From: JARRKU01 sp963675565
GTDB lineage: Bacteria > Desulfobacterota > Desulfobacteria > Desulfobacterales > Desulfosarcinaceae
Assembly (NCBI GenBank): GCA_963675565.2
Contig: CAXXYD010000001.1
Coordinates: forward strand, 868,001-932,000
Reading direction: 5' to 3'
Length of the DNA: 64,000 bases
The notes below the pieces were generated by a model. The model made no database searches. It was given only the letters and a program-made list of their open reading frames with translations, and was not told where the DNA came from. Made by a program: the position numbers and the translations under genes. Below, in pieces: positions 35,931 to 44,787 of this stretch (positions are counted from its first letter, which is position 1; every line of letters starts with the position of its first letter).

Positions 35931-36656
35931 TTATTTTTTTTGCAGAATGGTAACCGTGCGCGGGTCTCCGAGAATCGGGAGGCGGTATCTTTGACAATGG
36001 TGTTTATAGCCGGGCCAGGGCTGGGCATCGCTGCAATGTGGTTTGCCGCCCTGCATCGGACCCTGGTAGGCGACGATGCAGCCGTTTTGCGCCAACAGCG
36101 GATCGGCCAGGGTGACCACGTCTTGCAGGTCGGTAAGGGCACGGCAGACGATGACATCATACAAGACTAGGGACGGGGATGATTTTATGCGTTTCTCCGA
36201 AGGGAAACGCATAAAATCATCCCCGTCTCTAGTCTTTCTCAGCGCTTCGGCCCGGATCTGGATGGCTTCGATATTTGGCAGTCCCAACTGGCGGATCGCC
36301 TGTTTGACGAAGCTGATTTTTTTGCGCACGCCGTCGATGAGGATCATCGGTTGTTCGGGCCGCATGATTTTCAGGGGAATACCGGGAAAACCGGCGCCAG
36401 TACCGATATCCAGCAGCCGGCCATCGGCGGGAATATGATTCAGCGGCGCAATGGCGTCCAGATAATGCTTGACGGCCATTTGGACCGGATCGACGATGGC
36501 GGTCAAATTGATTTTGCGGTTCCACTCCAGCAGTAAAGCGGCATGCCTGGAAAAGAGGCCCGCCTGGGTCCTGTCCAGGGCAATACCCAGTTGTTCGGCG
36601 CCTTGCAGCACCATTTCGATCCATTGCGCCGATTGGGGGGGCGTGGCAATGCTCAT
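35931..36656 (-). CDS. rsmG: 16S rRNA m7G527 methyltransferase RsmG with repeat-encoded insertion
   Basis: A 241-residue SAM-dependent methyltransferase, about 25-30 residues longer than usual. LLDIGTGAGFPGIPLKI binds SAM and VCRALTDLQDVV is the conserved second half. Between AEALR and YDVIVCR, where homologues have a short loop, lies a segment beginning KTRDGDDFMRF and ending KSSPSLVL that is the translation of a complete family B palindrome. The reading frame is kept. The loop is distal to the SAM site, so activity may survive. The start overlaps the stop of the CoA-transferase gene (ATGA). Confidence 0.92.
   Translation of the reverse strand: MSIATPPQSAQWIEMVLQGAEQLGIALDRTQAGLFSRHAALLLEWNRKINLTAIVDPVQMAVKHYLDAIAPLNHIPADGRLLDIGTGAGFPGIPLKIMRPEQPMILIDGVRKKISFVKQAIRQLGLPNIEAIQIRAEALRKTRDGDDFMRFPSEKRIKSSPSLVLYDVIVCRALTDLQDVVTLADPLLAQNGCIVAYQGPMQGGKPHCSDAQPWPGYKHHCQRYRLPILGDPRTVTILQKK
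36163..36236. repeat. Family B palindrome inside rsmG, extended arms
   Basis: A 74-bp inverted repeat running from AAGACTAG to CTAGTCTT with loop TCCGAAGG and a single arm mismatch. Longer arms than other B copies, and in frame with rsmG (75 bases with one flanking base equals 25 codons). Confidence 0.93.
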
Positions 36657-38509
36657 TCAAAATCCATGATCATCATTTTTTCGCCGCCGCCCATGTTGTT
36701 GATCTTAAGATTGGGATAGCGCTTGGTGAACACATGAATCATGGGTTTGTTCTCTTTCAGGACCGTGGCGGTAAACCCCCTGAACCCATTTTCCCGGGCA
36801 ATGGATTCAAGCTGCGCCAGCATGTGTGAGCTGATGCCCTTGCCCTGGAAGTCCTCCCGCACCACAAACGCCACCTCGGCCCGGCCGCCGCCGTCGTCGG
36901 CATAGGAGCCGATGGCCACGATCTCCTTGTGTCCCTTAATCTGCACCAGCCCCACCAGGGAGATATTCTTGCGGTAATCCACGCTGGCCCATTGCTTCTG
37001 TGCCACTTCGTGAGAAAATAATTTCATGCGATAGAAAAATCGCATGTAAATCGTCTCTTCTTTCAGGGAGTAGAAAAAGTTACGGTACTCGAATTCATCC
37101 GAAGGCAGCAGGGGGCGGATCTCCACGCTTTTACCGTCGGCAATAGGTTGGCGGCTTTTATAACCTTCCAGAAAAATCAGGTCATCTTTGACCGGTGCCA
37201 GCTGATCACCGAAAATGTAGTGGCGCCGTTTGGCTACATCGATGAGTTCTTCACGGAATTTGGGATGGGCGATCTGGGCCAGTTCCATGACCCGCTGGTA
37301 AATGCTTTTGCCCTGCAGTTCGGCGATCCCGTATTCGGTGATCACAAAGCTCACGTCACCCCTTGTGGTGGCCACGCCGGCGCCTTCGCTGAGGCTGGGC
37401 ACGATTCTCGACACTTTTCCATTTTGCGCCGTGGAGGGCAGTGCAATGATGGAAAACCCGCCCTTGGACATGGCACTGCCGCGCAGGTAGTCCACCTGGT
37501 CGCCGATGCCGCTATAGAACATGTACCCCACGGAGTCGGTGCAGACCTGTCCGGTCAGATCGACCTCCAAAGCCGAGGAAATAGACACCAGGTTATCGTT
37601 TCGCGCGATCACTGTGGGGTCGTTGACGAATTCGGAGGAACGGAAATAAAACTGCGGATTGTTGTCCACATACTGATACAATTTTTCCGAGCCCATGCAC
37701 AAAGAGGCAACCACACGGCCGGGCAGCATGGATTTCTTGTTGTTGTTGATGACCTTTTTCTCCAGCAGGGGGATGAAGCCGTCGGTGATCAACTGGGTAT
37801 GCACCCCCAGGTCCTTTTTGCCCATCAGGTGGGGCAAAATGGCGTACGGCAGACGCCCGAAACCGATCTGCAGGGTAGCGCCGTCTTCCACCAGCTGGCT
37901 GACATAGTAGCCGATGCGGCTGGCTACACCGTGATTTTTGACCTGTGGAATCACCTCCACCAGCGGCTCTTCGTATTCGACGAAGTAGTCGATCTCATCT
38001 ATATGGACGATGCTGTCTCCCCAGGTTCGCGGCATCCTCGGGTTGATCTGGGCAATGACCAGGGGAGCGGCGGCCATGCCGGCCCGGGTAATATCCACGG
38101 AAACCCCCAGGCTGCAGAAACCGAAGCGGTCCGGCGGACTGACCTGAACCAGGGCCACATCCAGTCCGATGCGCCGACTGGCAAAAAGTTTGGGGATTTG
38201 GGACAAATAGGAGGGAATATAATCGATCTTGCCCTCGAATGCCGCATGGCGCATGCTGCCGCTGATAAAAAACAGCTTCAGCGCAAAACGTCTGAGAAAA
38301 TCCTCGTCGTCCACATATTGGGAAAGGGTATAGGAGAGCATTTGATAAAGCATGGCATCCTGGATCCGGGGGTTCTTGACCATAGCGTGAATCAAGTGCT
38401 GGGGCTCCCCGCAGCCGGTGCCGATAAAAATCCGGCTGCCGGTTTTGACTTTGGAAATGGCTTTTTCGGCGTCGACCATTTTTTCCGGGCAATAGGCGTT
38501 CAGATCCAT
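36653..38509 (-). CDS. Acetyl-CoA hydrolase/transferase fused to a GNAT acetyltransferase
   Basis: A 618-residue two-domain protein. Residues 1-430 are a class I CoA-transferase/acetyl-CoA hydrolase: IFIGTGCGEPQHLIHAM at the start, the probable catalytic glutamate in SSALEVDLTGQV, and ATTRGDVSFVITEYGIAELQG. Residues about 455-618 are a GNAT domain with the acetyl-CoA loop VREDFQGKGISSHML. Such a fusion might couple acyl-CoA handling to protein acetylation, but the substrate is unknown. Sits directly upstream of rsmG with a 4-base overlap. Confidence 0.9.
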   Translation of the reverse strand: MDLNAYCPEKMVDAEKAISKVKTGSRIFIGTGCGEPQHLIHAMVKNPRIQDAMLYQMLSYTLSQYVDDEDFLRRFALKLFFISGSMRHAAFEGKIDYIPSYLSQIPKLFASRRIGLDVALVQVSPPDRFGFCSLGVSVDITRAGMAAAPLVIAQINPRMPRTWGDSIVHIDEIDYFVEYEEPLVEVIPQVKNHGVASRIGYYVSQLVEDGATLQIGFGRLPYAILPHLMGKKDLGVHTQLITDGFIPLLEKKVINNNKKSMLPGRVVASLCMGSEKLYQYVDNNPQFYFRSSEFVNDPTVIARNDNLVSISSALEVDLTGQVCTDSVGYMFYSGIGDQVDYLRGSAMSKGGFSIIALPSTAQNGKVSRIVPSLSEGAGVATTRGDVSFVITEYGIAELQGKSIYQRVMELAQIAHPKFREELIDVAKRRHYIFGDQLAPVKDDLIFLEGYKSRQPIADGKSVEIRPLLPSDEFEYRNFFYSLKEETIYMRFFYRMKLFSHEVAQKQWASVDYRKNISLVGLVQIKGHKEIVAIGSYADDGGGRAEVAFVVREDFQGKGISSHMLAQLESIARENGFRGFTATVLKENKPMIHVFTKRYPNLKINNMGGGEKMMIMDFE

Positions 38510-38536
38510 TTGTTGTCCTTCGTTGAATTTTTTTAT

Positions 38537-38652
38537 GGGGACGTTACAGGGGACATATACCAGGTTATCAGTTAATCTCTCCGATTCTTACGGGGACGTA
38601 TATCAGGTTATCAGCTAATCTCCGATAAACTGATAACCTGATATACGTCCCC
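38537..38652. repeat. Family A palindrome, copy 9 with partial duplicate
   Basis: A complete but slightly eroded copy (38592-38652, C-variant, centre TCC, two arm mismatches) is preceded by a partial left half (from 38549, GGGGACATATACCAGGTTAT) and by another GGGGACG at 38537, 12 bases earlier. It lies in the 371-base gap upstream of the CoA-transferase gene, which otherwise shows nothing recognisable. Confidence 0.88.
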
Positions 38653-38880
38653 CTTTTATCGCCGTCCTTTTTTTGCATTACCGGGCTGCCATCCAATTCG
38701 CCGAAAACGCCTCTTGCCGCTTATTGGATAACGCTCAAAACCTGCGTTTTTCAAAATATGATATTTGACCCAAGAGCAGGGGCTTAGTCAACAATGGATT
38801 TGGAATTTGAAAAAGATTGGCTGTCTGTGCTATTGACAATTTGTCGACATCTGCAGTGCCCCTAGGTGCGAGGCAACATC

Positions 38881-39369
38881 ATGACACCCCATATTCTCAT
38901 CGTTGACGATCAGCCCCTCATTCTCCACGTTCTTAAAGAAATCTTGTCCCGCAGCCCTTATATCGTCCGGACGGCCCTATCGGCAAACGAGGCACTGGAA
39001 CTGATGAAACAGGAACCCATCGATGTGGTAATTTCCGATGAACGAATGCCCGGCATGCAGGGATCGGAATTTTTGACCATCGTGCGCGGAAAATACCCGG
39101 ACACGGTGCGCATTATTTTAACGGGGCACGCTTCCGTTGAATCCGCTATCCGGGCCATCAACGAGGGCGAGATCTTCCGTTTTTTAACCAAGCCGGTGAA
39201 CAGTGAAGTGCTGCATACAGCGGTGCGGGAGGCGCTGGCGCACAAGTCCAAGGGCAGTAAATCCGAACGGCGCTTCTCGCTTTTGAAGAGTCTCGAAAAA
39301 CAGGCCCCGGGTATCACCAGCGTCAAGCGCGATGCGGACGGCGCGGTGATCATCGATGAAAACGAATAA
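38881..39369 (+). CDS. Response regulator with short C-terminal tail
   Basis: A 162-residue protein: receiver domain (1-120) with Asp9/Asp10, phospho-acceptor Asp53 in ISDERMPGM, Thr81 in ILTGHA and Lys104 in LTKPV, then a 40-residue polar tail with no known output domain. The receiver resembles those of HD-GYP/RpfG-type regulators (VVISDERMPGMQGSEFL), so it may be a truncated or partner-dependent relative. The ATG at 38881 with GAGG upstream is preferred to a GTG 15 bases earlier. Confidence 0.87.
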   Translation: MTPHILIVDDQPLILHVLKEILSRSPYIVRTALSANEALELMKQEPIDVVISDERMPGMQGSEFLTIVRGKYPDTVRIILTGHASVESAIRAINEGEIFRFLTKPVNSEVLHTAVREALAHKSKGSKSERRFSLLKSLEKQAPGITSVKRDADGAVIIDENE

Positions 39370-39487
39370 AGTTACCAGTTGCAAGCCTTGAGTTACGGGT
39401 TATGGTTCGCGCTGCGCGCGGGCCTTGTTATTTAGAAGGACAGGATTCTTTAACTTGCCACTGGCAACTCACAACTCGGAACTGCCC
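39368..39487 (-). repeat. Family C repeat, copy 8
   Basis: Minus-oriented core (GGTTCGCGCTGCGCGCGGGC) with GAGTTACGGGTTATG on one side and CTGGCAACTCACAACTCGGA on the other. Confidence 0.85.
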
Positions 39488-39512
39488 TTCGGCAATAGAA
39501 AGCCCCGAACTT

Positions 39513-39956
39513 ATGTCTCATCGCAATCCTTTATTGACCGTGGATATCATCATTGAAACCGAGGGCGGTATCGTGCTCATCGAGCGCCGGAACCCCCCCT
39601 TTGGCTGGGCCATACCCGGCGGTTTCGTGGACTACGGCGAATCCCTGGAACACGCCGCTGTGCGCGAAGCCCTGGAAGAAACGTCCCTGGAGGTGCGTTT
39701 AAACGAACAGCTGTACACCTATTCTGATCCCCGGCGCGATCCGCGCCACCACAGCGTATCCGCTGTCTTTATCGCAACGGCCACGGGGTTCCCGGTTGCC
39801 GACGACGATGCCAAGACCGCCGGAATCTTTACCGCCCACAGTCTCCCGGAACCCATTGTTTTTGACCATCGTGCCATCCTGTCCGACTATTTTGCCTATA
39901 AAAAGGGCACCCCCAGAAGCGCGGTGTTCGCAAAACGGCTATCAAAGGAGGATTAG
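39513..39956 (+). CDS. Nudix hydrolase
   Basis: A 147-residue hydrolase of nucleoside diphosphates linked to another moiety. The Nudix box runs from GGFVDYGESLEHA to VREALEETSLEV; the catalytic REALEE core is intact. The opening VDIIIETEGGIVLIERRNPP is like ADP-ribose pyrophosphatase-type or NADH-pyrophosphatase-like members, but the substrate cannot be read from sequence. The start MSHRNPLL is chosen because upstream in-frame codons lie within a family C repeat. A palindrome begins 1 base after its stop. Confidence 0.9.
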   Translation: MSHRNPLLTVDIIIETEGGIVLIERRNPPFGWAIPGGFVDYGESLEHAAVREALEETSLEVRLNEQLYTYSDPRRDPRHHSVSAVFIATATGFPVADDDAKTAGIFTAHSLPEPIVFDHRAILSDYFAYKKGTPRSAVFAKRLSKED

Positions 39957-39957
39957 G

Positions 39958-40018
39958 AGGGACGTATATCAGGTTATCAGTTAATCTGAGAATAACTGAT
40001 AACCTGATATACGTCCCC
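39958..40018. repeat. Family A palindrome, copy 10 (C-variant, eroded)
   Basis: Centre TGA; the inner right arm reads GAATAAC in place of GATTAAC. Begins 1 base past the Nudix stop codon and is followed within 8 bases by a half B element. Confidence 0.92.
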
Positions 40019-40025
40019 CTTCCCT

Positions 40026-40064
40026 GGGAGAAACGCATAAAATCATCCCCGTCCCTCTTTTTTT
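40026..40064 (+). repeat. Family B palindrome, right half with T-tract
   Basis: GGGAGAAACGCATAAAATCA leads to CCCCGTCCC and CTTTTTTT. Left half is absent; an A copy stands in its place. Confidence 0.85.
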
Positions 40065-40066
40065 GG

Positions 40067-40095
40067 TTGACAACCTTGAATTATATCTTTATGTT
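40067..40095 (+). promoter_or_regulatory. Predicted sigma-70 promoter for fusA
   Basis: TTGACA (40067-40072), 17-base spacer, TATGTT (40090-40095), starting 3 bases after the half B repeat. About 270 bases of leader follow before fusA, in which I recognise no RNA element. Confidence 0.5.
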
Positions 40096-40362
40096 CGACC
40101 ACTTTATAGGTCTTAGCAGGTTCACCCCAAAGCGGTACGCGGCACCCACTGTGGTTCGAGCTGCAGGGATTAACGTCGAGAATACTCATCTGGCGCTAAC
40201 AAATCCACTTTAAAAGAGACTGAAAAAACGGGGATAAAACGCCTGATATTTATCTTTTTGCGGATCGTCGGATAAATGCAGGTGAACGGTTGTGCCGCCG
40301 GTGCAGGCGGCAATGGTTGAACACAATATTAAGGTTACAACGCAACATAAGGATGACAGAGT

Positions 40363-42447
40363 ATGAACACCGACACCCATTTTGTGCGCAACATCGGCAT
40401 CAGCGCGCATATCGACTCAGGTAAAACCACCCTCACCGAACGCATTTTATTCTACACCCAGCGCATCCACGCTATTCACGATGTCAAGGGCAAGGACGGC
40501 GTGGGAGCCACCATGGACTCCATGGAACTGGAAAAGGAGCGCGGTATCACCATTGCTTCAGCCGCCACCTTCTGCCAGTGGAAAGGCCATGAGATCAACA
40601 TCATCGACACCCCCGGGCATGTGGATTTCACCATCGAGGTGGAGCGTTCCCTGCGGGTTCTGGACGGTGCCATCCTGGTGCTGTGCTCGGTGGGCGGCGT
40701 TCAATCTCAGTCCATCACCGTCGACCAGCAGATGAAACGCTACCAGGTACCCTGCATCGCCTTTGTCAACAAATGCGACCGCAGCGGGGCCAATCCGTTC
40801 AAAGTCATCCAACAATTGCGTACCAAGCTGGCACACAATGCCGTGGCCATGCAGATCCCCATCGGCCTGGAAGCCAAGCATGAGGGCATCGTGGACCTGG
40901 TCACCATGAAAGCGCTCTATTTCGACGGCCCCAACGGCGAAGACATTCGTGAAGCTGCCATTCCGGATTCCCTGTTGGAAGAGGCCCAGGAAAAACGCGA
41001 CATCCTCATCGATGCCGCCACCCTCTTTTCCGACGATCTCACCGATGCGGTGCTGGAGGAAAAACCCATTGACAGCGAACTGCTGCTGGACGCCATTCGC
41101 GCCGGTGTGCTTAAACGCGAGCTGACCCCGGTCTTCATGGGCTCCGCCTATAAAAACAAAGGGGTGCAGCCTCTGCTGAACGCCGTTACCCGCCTGCTGC
41201 CTTGCCCTTCGGACGTTTCCAATCAGGCCCTGGACCTGGATGCCGACGAAGCGCCGGTGGAACTGATTACGGACGCCAATAAGCCAATCGTATCCCTGGC
41301 ATTCAAACTGGAAGACGGCCAATACGGCCAGCTGACCTATATCCGGGTCTACCAGGGCAAACTGGCCAAGGGCGACACGGTAGTCAATGTGCGTACCGGC
41401 AAAAAGATCAAAGTCGGCCGCCTGGTGCGCATGCATTCCAATCAAATGGAAGACATCCCCGAACTGCCGGCGGGCTTTATCGGCGCGCTTTTCGGCGTGG
41501 ACTGCGCCTCCGGGGACACCTTCGTATCGCCGGATGTCCACCTGACCATGACCTCCATGTATGTTCCCGAACCGGTCATTTCACTGGCCATCCGCCCGGT
41601 GGACAACAAAGCCGAAATCAATATGTCCAAGGCGCTCAACCGCTTTACCAAGGAAGACCCCACCTTCAAAAGCTACGTCGATGACGAGACCAACGAGACC
41701 ATCATCTCCGGCATGGGCGAGCTGCACCTGGAGGTGTACATCGAGCGTATGCGCCGGGAGTACAAAGCCGAGGTGATAACCGGTGCGCCCCAGGTGGCCT
41801 ACCGCGAGACCATCACCCGGATGGCGGAGTTCGACTATATTCATAAAAAACAAACCGGCGGGTCCGGCCAGTACGGACGGGTGGCCGGGTTTATGGAACC
41901 GCTTTCCGAGGGGGATTTTGAGTTCGTCAACAAGGTGACCGGCGGATCCATCCCCACCCAGTATATCCCGGCTGTGGAAAAAGGATTCCGCAACTGCATG
42001 GCCAAGGGTCCCAAACTGGAGTTCCCGGTAACCGGTGTCCAGATCACCATCAACGACGGCGCTTCGCACAGTGTGGATTCATCGGAAATGGCCTTTCAGG
42101 CGGCAGCCCGGGGCGCTTTCCTCGAGGCTTACGCCAAAGCCCGGCCGGTGATCCAGGAACCGGTAATGAAGGTGGTGGTGGAAACCCCCACCGAATTCCA
42201 GGGCGCTGCCATGGGATCGCTGAACCAGCGCCGCGGTATCATAATCGGCGCCCAGGACGAAGGGGTCATGTGCGCCATCGAAGCCCAGGTCCCATTGGCC
42301 GAAATGTTCGGTTACTCCACTGTGCTGCGGTCGCTGACCCAGGGCAAAGCCCAGTTTACGATGGAGTTTTCGGCATACAAGCAAGTGCCCCAGTCCATTG
42401 CCGAAGAGATCACCAAAAGCATTGCGGAAAAGAAGAAAGTCGCTTAG
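40363..42447 (+). CDS. fusA: Elongation factor G (spd/mitochondrial EFG1-like subtype)
   Basis: A 694-residue translocase GTPase. G1 AHIDSGKTT, G3 DTPGHVDFTIEVERSLRVLD, G4 NKCD are complete and domains II-V are present (GGSGQYGRV, EMFGYSTVLRSLTQGKAQF). The stretch KGKDGVGATMDSMELEKERG and the IGISAHIDSGKTTLTERILF start read more like mitochondrial EFG1 than like E. coli EF-G, which fits the spdEFG1 group known from spirochaetes, planctomycetes and deltaproteobacteria. No str-operon genes (rpsL, rpsG, tuf) are adjacent. Confidence 0.93.
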   Translation: MNTDTHFVRNIGISAHIDSGKTTLTERILFYTQRIHAIHDVKGKDGVGATMDSMELEKERGITIASAATFCQWKGHEINIIDTPGHVDFTIEVERSLRVLDGAILVLCSVGGVQSQSITVDQQMKRYQVPCIAFVNKCDRSGANPFKVIQQLRTKLAHNAVAMQIPIGLEAKHEGIVDLVTMKALYFDGPNGEDIREAAIPDSLLEEAQEKRDILIDAATLFSDDLTDAVLEEKPIDSELLLDAIRAGVLKRELTPVFMGSAYKNKGVQPLLNAVTRLLPCPSDVSNQALDLDADEAPVELITDANKPIVSLAFKLEDGQYGQLTYIRVYQGKLAKGDTVVNVRTGKKIKVGRLVRMHSNQMEDIPELPAGFIGALFGVDCASGDTFVSPDVHLTMTSMYVPEPVISLAIRPVDNKAEINMSKALNRFTKEDPTFKSYVDDETNETIISGMGELHLEVYIERMRREYKAEVITGAPQVAYRETITRMAEFDYIHKKQTGGSGQYGRVAGFMEPLSEGDFEFVNKVTGGSIPTQYIPAVEKGFRNCMAKGPKLEFPVTGVQITINDGASHSVDSSEMAFQAAARGAFLEAYAKARPVIQEPVMKVVVETPTEFQGAAMGSLNQRRGIIIGAQDEGVMCAIEAQVPLAEMFGYSTVLRSLTQGKAQFTMEFSAYKQVPQSIAEEITKSIAEKKKVA

Positions 42448-42594
42448 CGGGCAACGGCGGATAGAACCACGATCATGGAACCCATGGTAACCACGGCATG
42501 CCCAACCGCCCGCAGGCGGCAATGGCCCCGGAAGGCCCCCGCAGCGGACCGAACCCGGGGGCGGGTGATTCAATTGAAAGAAAGGAGCCTCTTG

Positions 42595-43296
42595 ATGCTC
42601 AAACAAGATCTTATTCTGCGCAATCCATTGCGGCTGTTGGGAAATGAAAATGAAGAAATCGTCATGCCGGGAGGATTCGGCGCTGTGCTGGCACGCCATG
42701 GCGTCGGCAAAACAGCCCTCATTGTCCAGATTGCCCTCAACAGCCTGCTGAGCCAGAAAAATGTACTGCATATCAGTTTGAACGAGCCGGTCTGGAAAGT
42801 CAGCCTGTGGTACCAGGAAGTGTTCGATCAGTTGGCCCAGCAATACAAGGTGCCCCAGATCGACCAGCTCTGGGACGCCATGGCGGCGCACCGCTTTATC
42901 ATGACCTTTCGCGTGGAGGGATTCAGCGCACCTAAATTGGAGGAGCGCCTGACGGACCTGACCTCCCAGAATATCTTTCTGCCCCACATGATCATCATCG
43001 ACGGCCTGCCCTTTGATGATAGTTCGCGCGCCGCCCTGGAAGCACTCAAGACATTGGCCCGACAGCAGTCTTTGCCCATATGGTTCACCGTCACCACCCA
43101 CCGCCATGAATCCCCGGCCGATGACGGCCTGCCGGTTCAGATCTCTCCGGTGCAGGATCTTTTCGACGTGGCCATCGCCCTGCTTCCGGAAAACGATACT
43201 ATCCATATCAAGGCCATCAAGGGCAATCCCGAACAGGATATGGATGTCGCCCTGACCCTGGATCCGGGAACCATGCTGATTCAGAAGAAGGTGTAG
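42595..43296 (+). CDS. RecA/KaiC-like P-loop ATPase, function unknown
   Basis: A 233-residue protein with Walker A ARHGVGKTALIVQIAL near residue 33 and a Walker B-like segment PHMIIIDGLPFDD near 140. The layout, including NVLHISLNEPVWKV after the first helix, is like a single RecA/KaiC-type ATPase domain. I do not recognise a specific family. The ATG with AAAGGAG 9 bases upstream is chosen; the longer frame has no family-like sequence. It follows fusA by 147 bases and could be co-transcribed. Confidence 0.75.
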   Translation: MLKQDLILRNPLRLLGNENEEIVMPGGFGAVLARHGVGKTALIVQIALNSLLSQKNVLHISLNEPVWKVSLWYQEVFDQLAQQYKVPQIDQLWDAMAAHRFIMTFRVEGFSAPKLEERLTDLTSQNIFLPHMIIIDGLPFDDSSRAALEALKTLARQQSLPIWFTVTTHRHESPADDGLPVQISPVQDLFDVAIALLPENDTIHIKAIKGNPEQDMDVALTLDPGTMLIQKKV

Positions 43297-43303
43297 GGAA
43301 AAT

Positions 43304-43433
43304 AGTGATCTAAAGTTACGAGTGATCTAAAGTGATCTAAAGTTGTGGTATTCTGTCATCTTATAAAATCCGGCCAGCGCGCAGCGCGTTCCACAACTAT
43401 AGATCACTGGTCACTTTAGATCACTCGTAACTT
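43304..43433 (+). repeat. Family C repeat, copy 9
   Basis: Clearest copy: left arm of GTGATCTAAAGT words, plus-oriented core GGTATTCTGTCATCTTATA ... CCAGCGCGCAGCGCG, and right arm CCACAACTATAGATCACT...TAACTT. The arms pair over about 40 bp with one indel. The right arm encodes the last residues and TGA of the M48 peptidase gene. Confidence 0.9.
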
Positions 43434-44701
43434 CTCTTTAGGGAAGGAAAAACCCGATTCTCCCCCCGGATCTCCTTTTCAATGGCTGCGATGCGCAGCA
43501 GTACCGGCGGGTGGGAGTAATTCAGAAAAACATAGAATGGATGCGGCTCGAGATTGGACAGATTGTCCACGGACAGCTTCTTCAAGGCGGTGATCAAATC
43601 ACCGCCCTTTTTGCTGGTGCGAACGGCGAAGAGATCGGCCTCATACTCGTGGATGCGCGAAAGCGCCAGCAGCAGCAAACCGGTAAGGCCGTCCAGCGGC
43701 GCGTATAGCAGGCTGAAAAATATCAGTCCGGCGTAGACCGATACCTCTGTGACGCCAAAGGCTTCAAACAAACCGGGATAAGCGATGAAAAAGGAAAGAA
43801 TGAAAAACATCACTCCGGCCTGGAGGATATTGGCCAGGAGGTTCTTGCCGATATGCCGGTGCTTGTAGTGCCCCATTTCATGAGCCAGCACCGCCACCAG
43901 CTCACCCGTGCTGTGCTTTTCCACCAATGTATCGAACAGCACGATGCGCCGGTTGCGGCCGAAACCGGTAAAAAAGGCATTGGACTTTGAACTGCGTTTG
44001 GAGCCGTCCATGACAAAGATGTTGTCCAGCGCGAAATCGATGCTGCGCGCATAGGCCGTGATGGCGTCACGCAGTTTTCCCGGAGCAAGGGGCTCGAAGC
44101 GGTTGAACAGCGGCATGATCCAGGCGGGAGCGATATACTGCATCAGCAGCATAAACCCCACGGTGGCTGCCCAGCAGTAAAGCCAGGCAACGCTGCCGGC
44201 ATAGTGAAAAAAAGCCAGTACCGCCGCCAGCAGCGGCCCGCCCAGGACGATGGTGAGCCCCAGTCCCTTGAGGCGGTCGGCGACATAAGTAGCCCAACCG
44301 GTCTGGTTGAACCCGAAACGCGATTCGATGCCGAAGGTGCGGTATATCCCGAAGGGAAGGCCGAGCACCGCCTTGACGCCCAGCAGGATGCCGATATACA
44401 GCAGTCCATTGCCAATTTCAGGGAAACCGAAACCACGCACCCACAGATCCAGCCATTGAAACCCGCCACCGAACCAGAACAGGATCAGAACCAGCAAATC
44501 CACAGCCGACACAAGCCAGCCGAAGCGCGTATTGACCCGCAGGTACTGTTGGGCCCGGGCATAGCGCCGGAGATCGTACCAACCCTCGAATGGCGCGGGC
44601 AGACGGGTGCTGACAGATTTCAGGTTTAGAACGTCCGCGGTGACATTCAGGAGTGCGTCTATGGCAATTGCCGCAAGAATGATCAAAGCGATGGGATGCA
44701 T
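43421..44701 (-). CDS. M48 family (Ste24-like) membrane metallopeptidase
   Basis: A 426-residue zinc endopeptidase with several membrane helices. The zinc motif is AHEMGHYKHRH, the third ligand in EYEADLFAV, and FVMDGSKRSSKSNAFFTG is the conserved Ste24 active-site segment. Full-length for the family. Bacterial members are thought to take part in membrane protein quality control. The C-terminal RSYE and stop codon are encoded by a family C repeat arm. Confidence 0.93.
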   Translation of the reverse strand: MHPIALIILAAIAIDALLNVTADVLNLKSVSTRLPAPFEGWYDLRRYARAQQYLRVNTRFGWLVSAVDLLVLILFWFGGGFQWLDLWVRGFGFPEIGNGLLYIGILLGVKAVLGLPFGIYRTFGIESRFGFNQTGWATYVADRLKGLGLTIVLGGPLLAAVLAFFHYAGSVAWLYCWAATVGFMLLMQYIAPAWIMPLFNRFEPLAPGKLRDAITAYARSIDFALDNIFVMDGSKRSSKSNAFFTGFGRNRRIVLFDTLVEKHSTGELVAVLAHEMGHYKHRHIGKNLLANILQAGVMFFILSFFIAYPGLFEAFGVTEVSVYAGLIFFSLLYAPLDGLTGLLLLALSRIHEYEADLFAVRTSKKGGDLITALKKLSVDNLSNLEPHPFYVFLNYSHPPVLLRIAAIEKEIRGENRVFPSLKRSYE

Positions 44702-44787
44702 GGGCGTCAGGTTTTCCGTTTTTTTGATCCTGAAAATATGGTGCCGGAACGGAAAATCGCCGCTCCGGCTTTAAGTTTCAAGTTGCC

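Noticed and set aside
40095..40190. tRNA-like segment with a GGTTCGAG box upstream of fusA
   Set aside because: No acceptor stem or anticodon arm can be paired.
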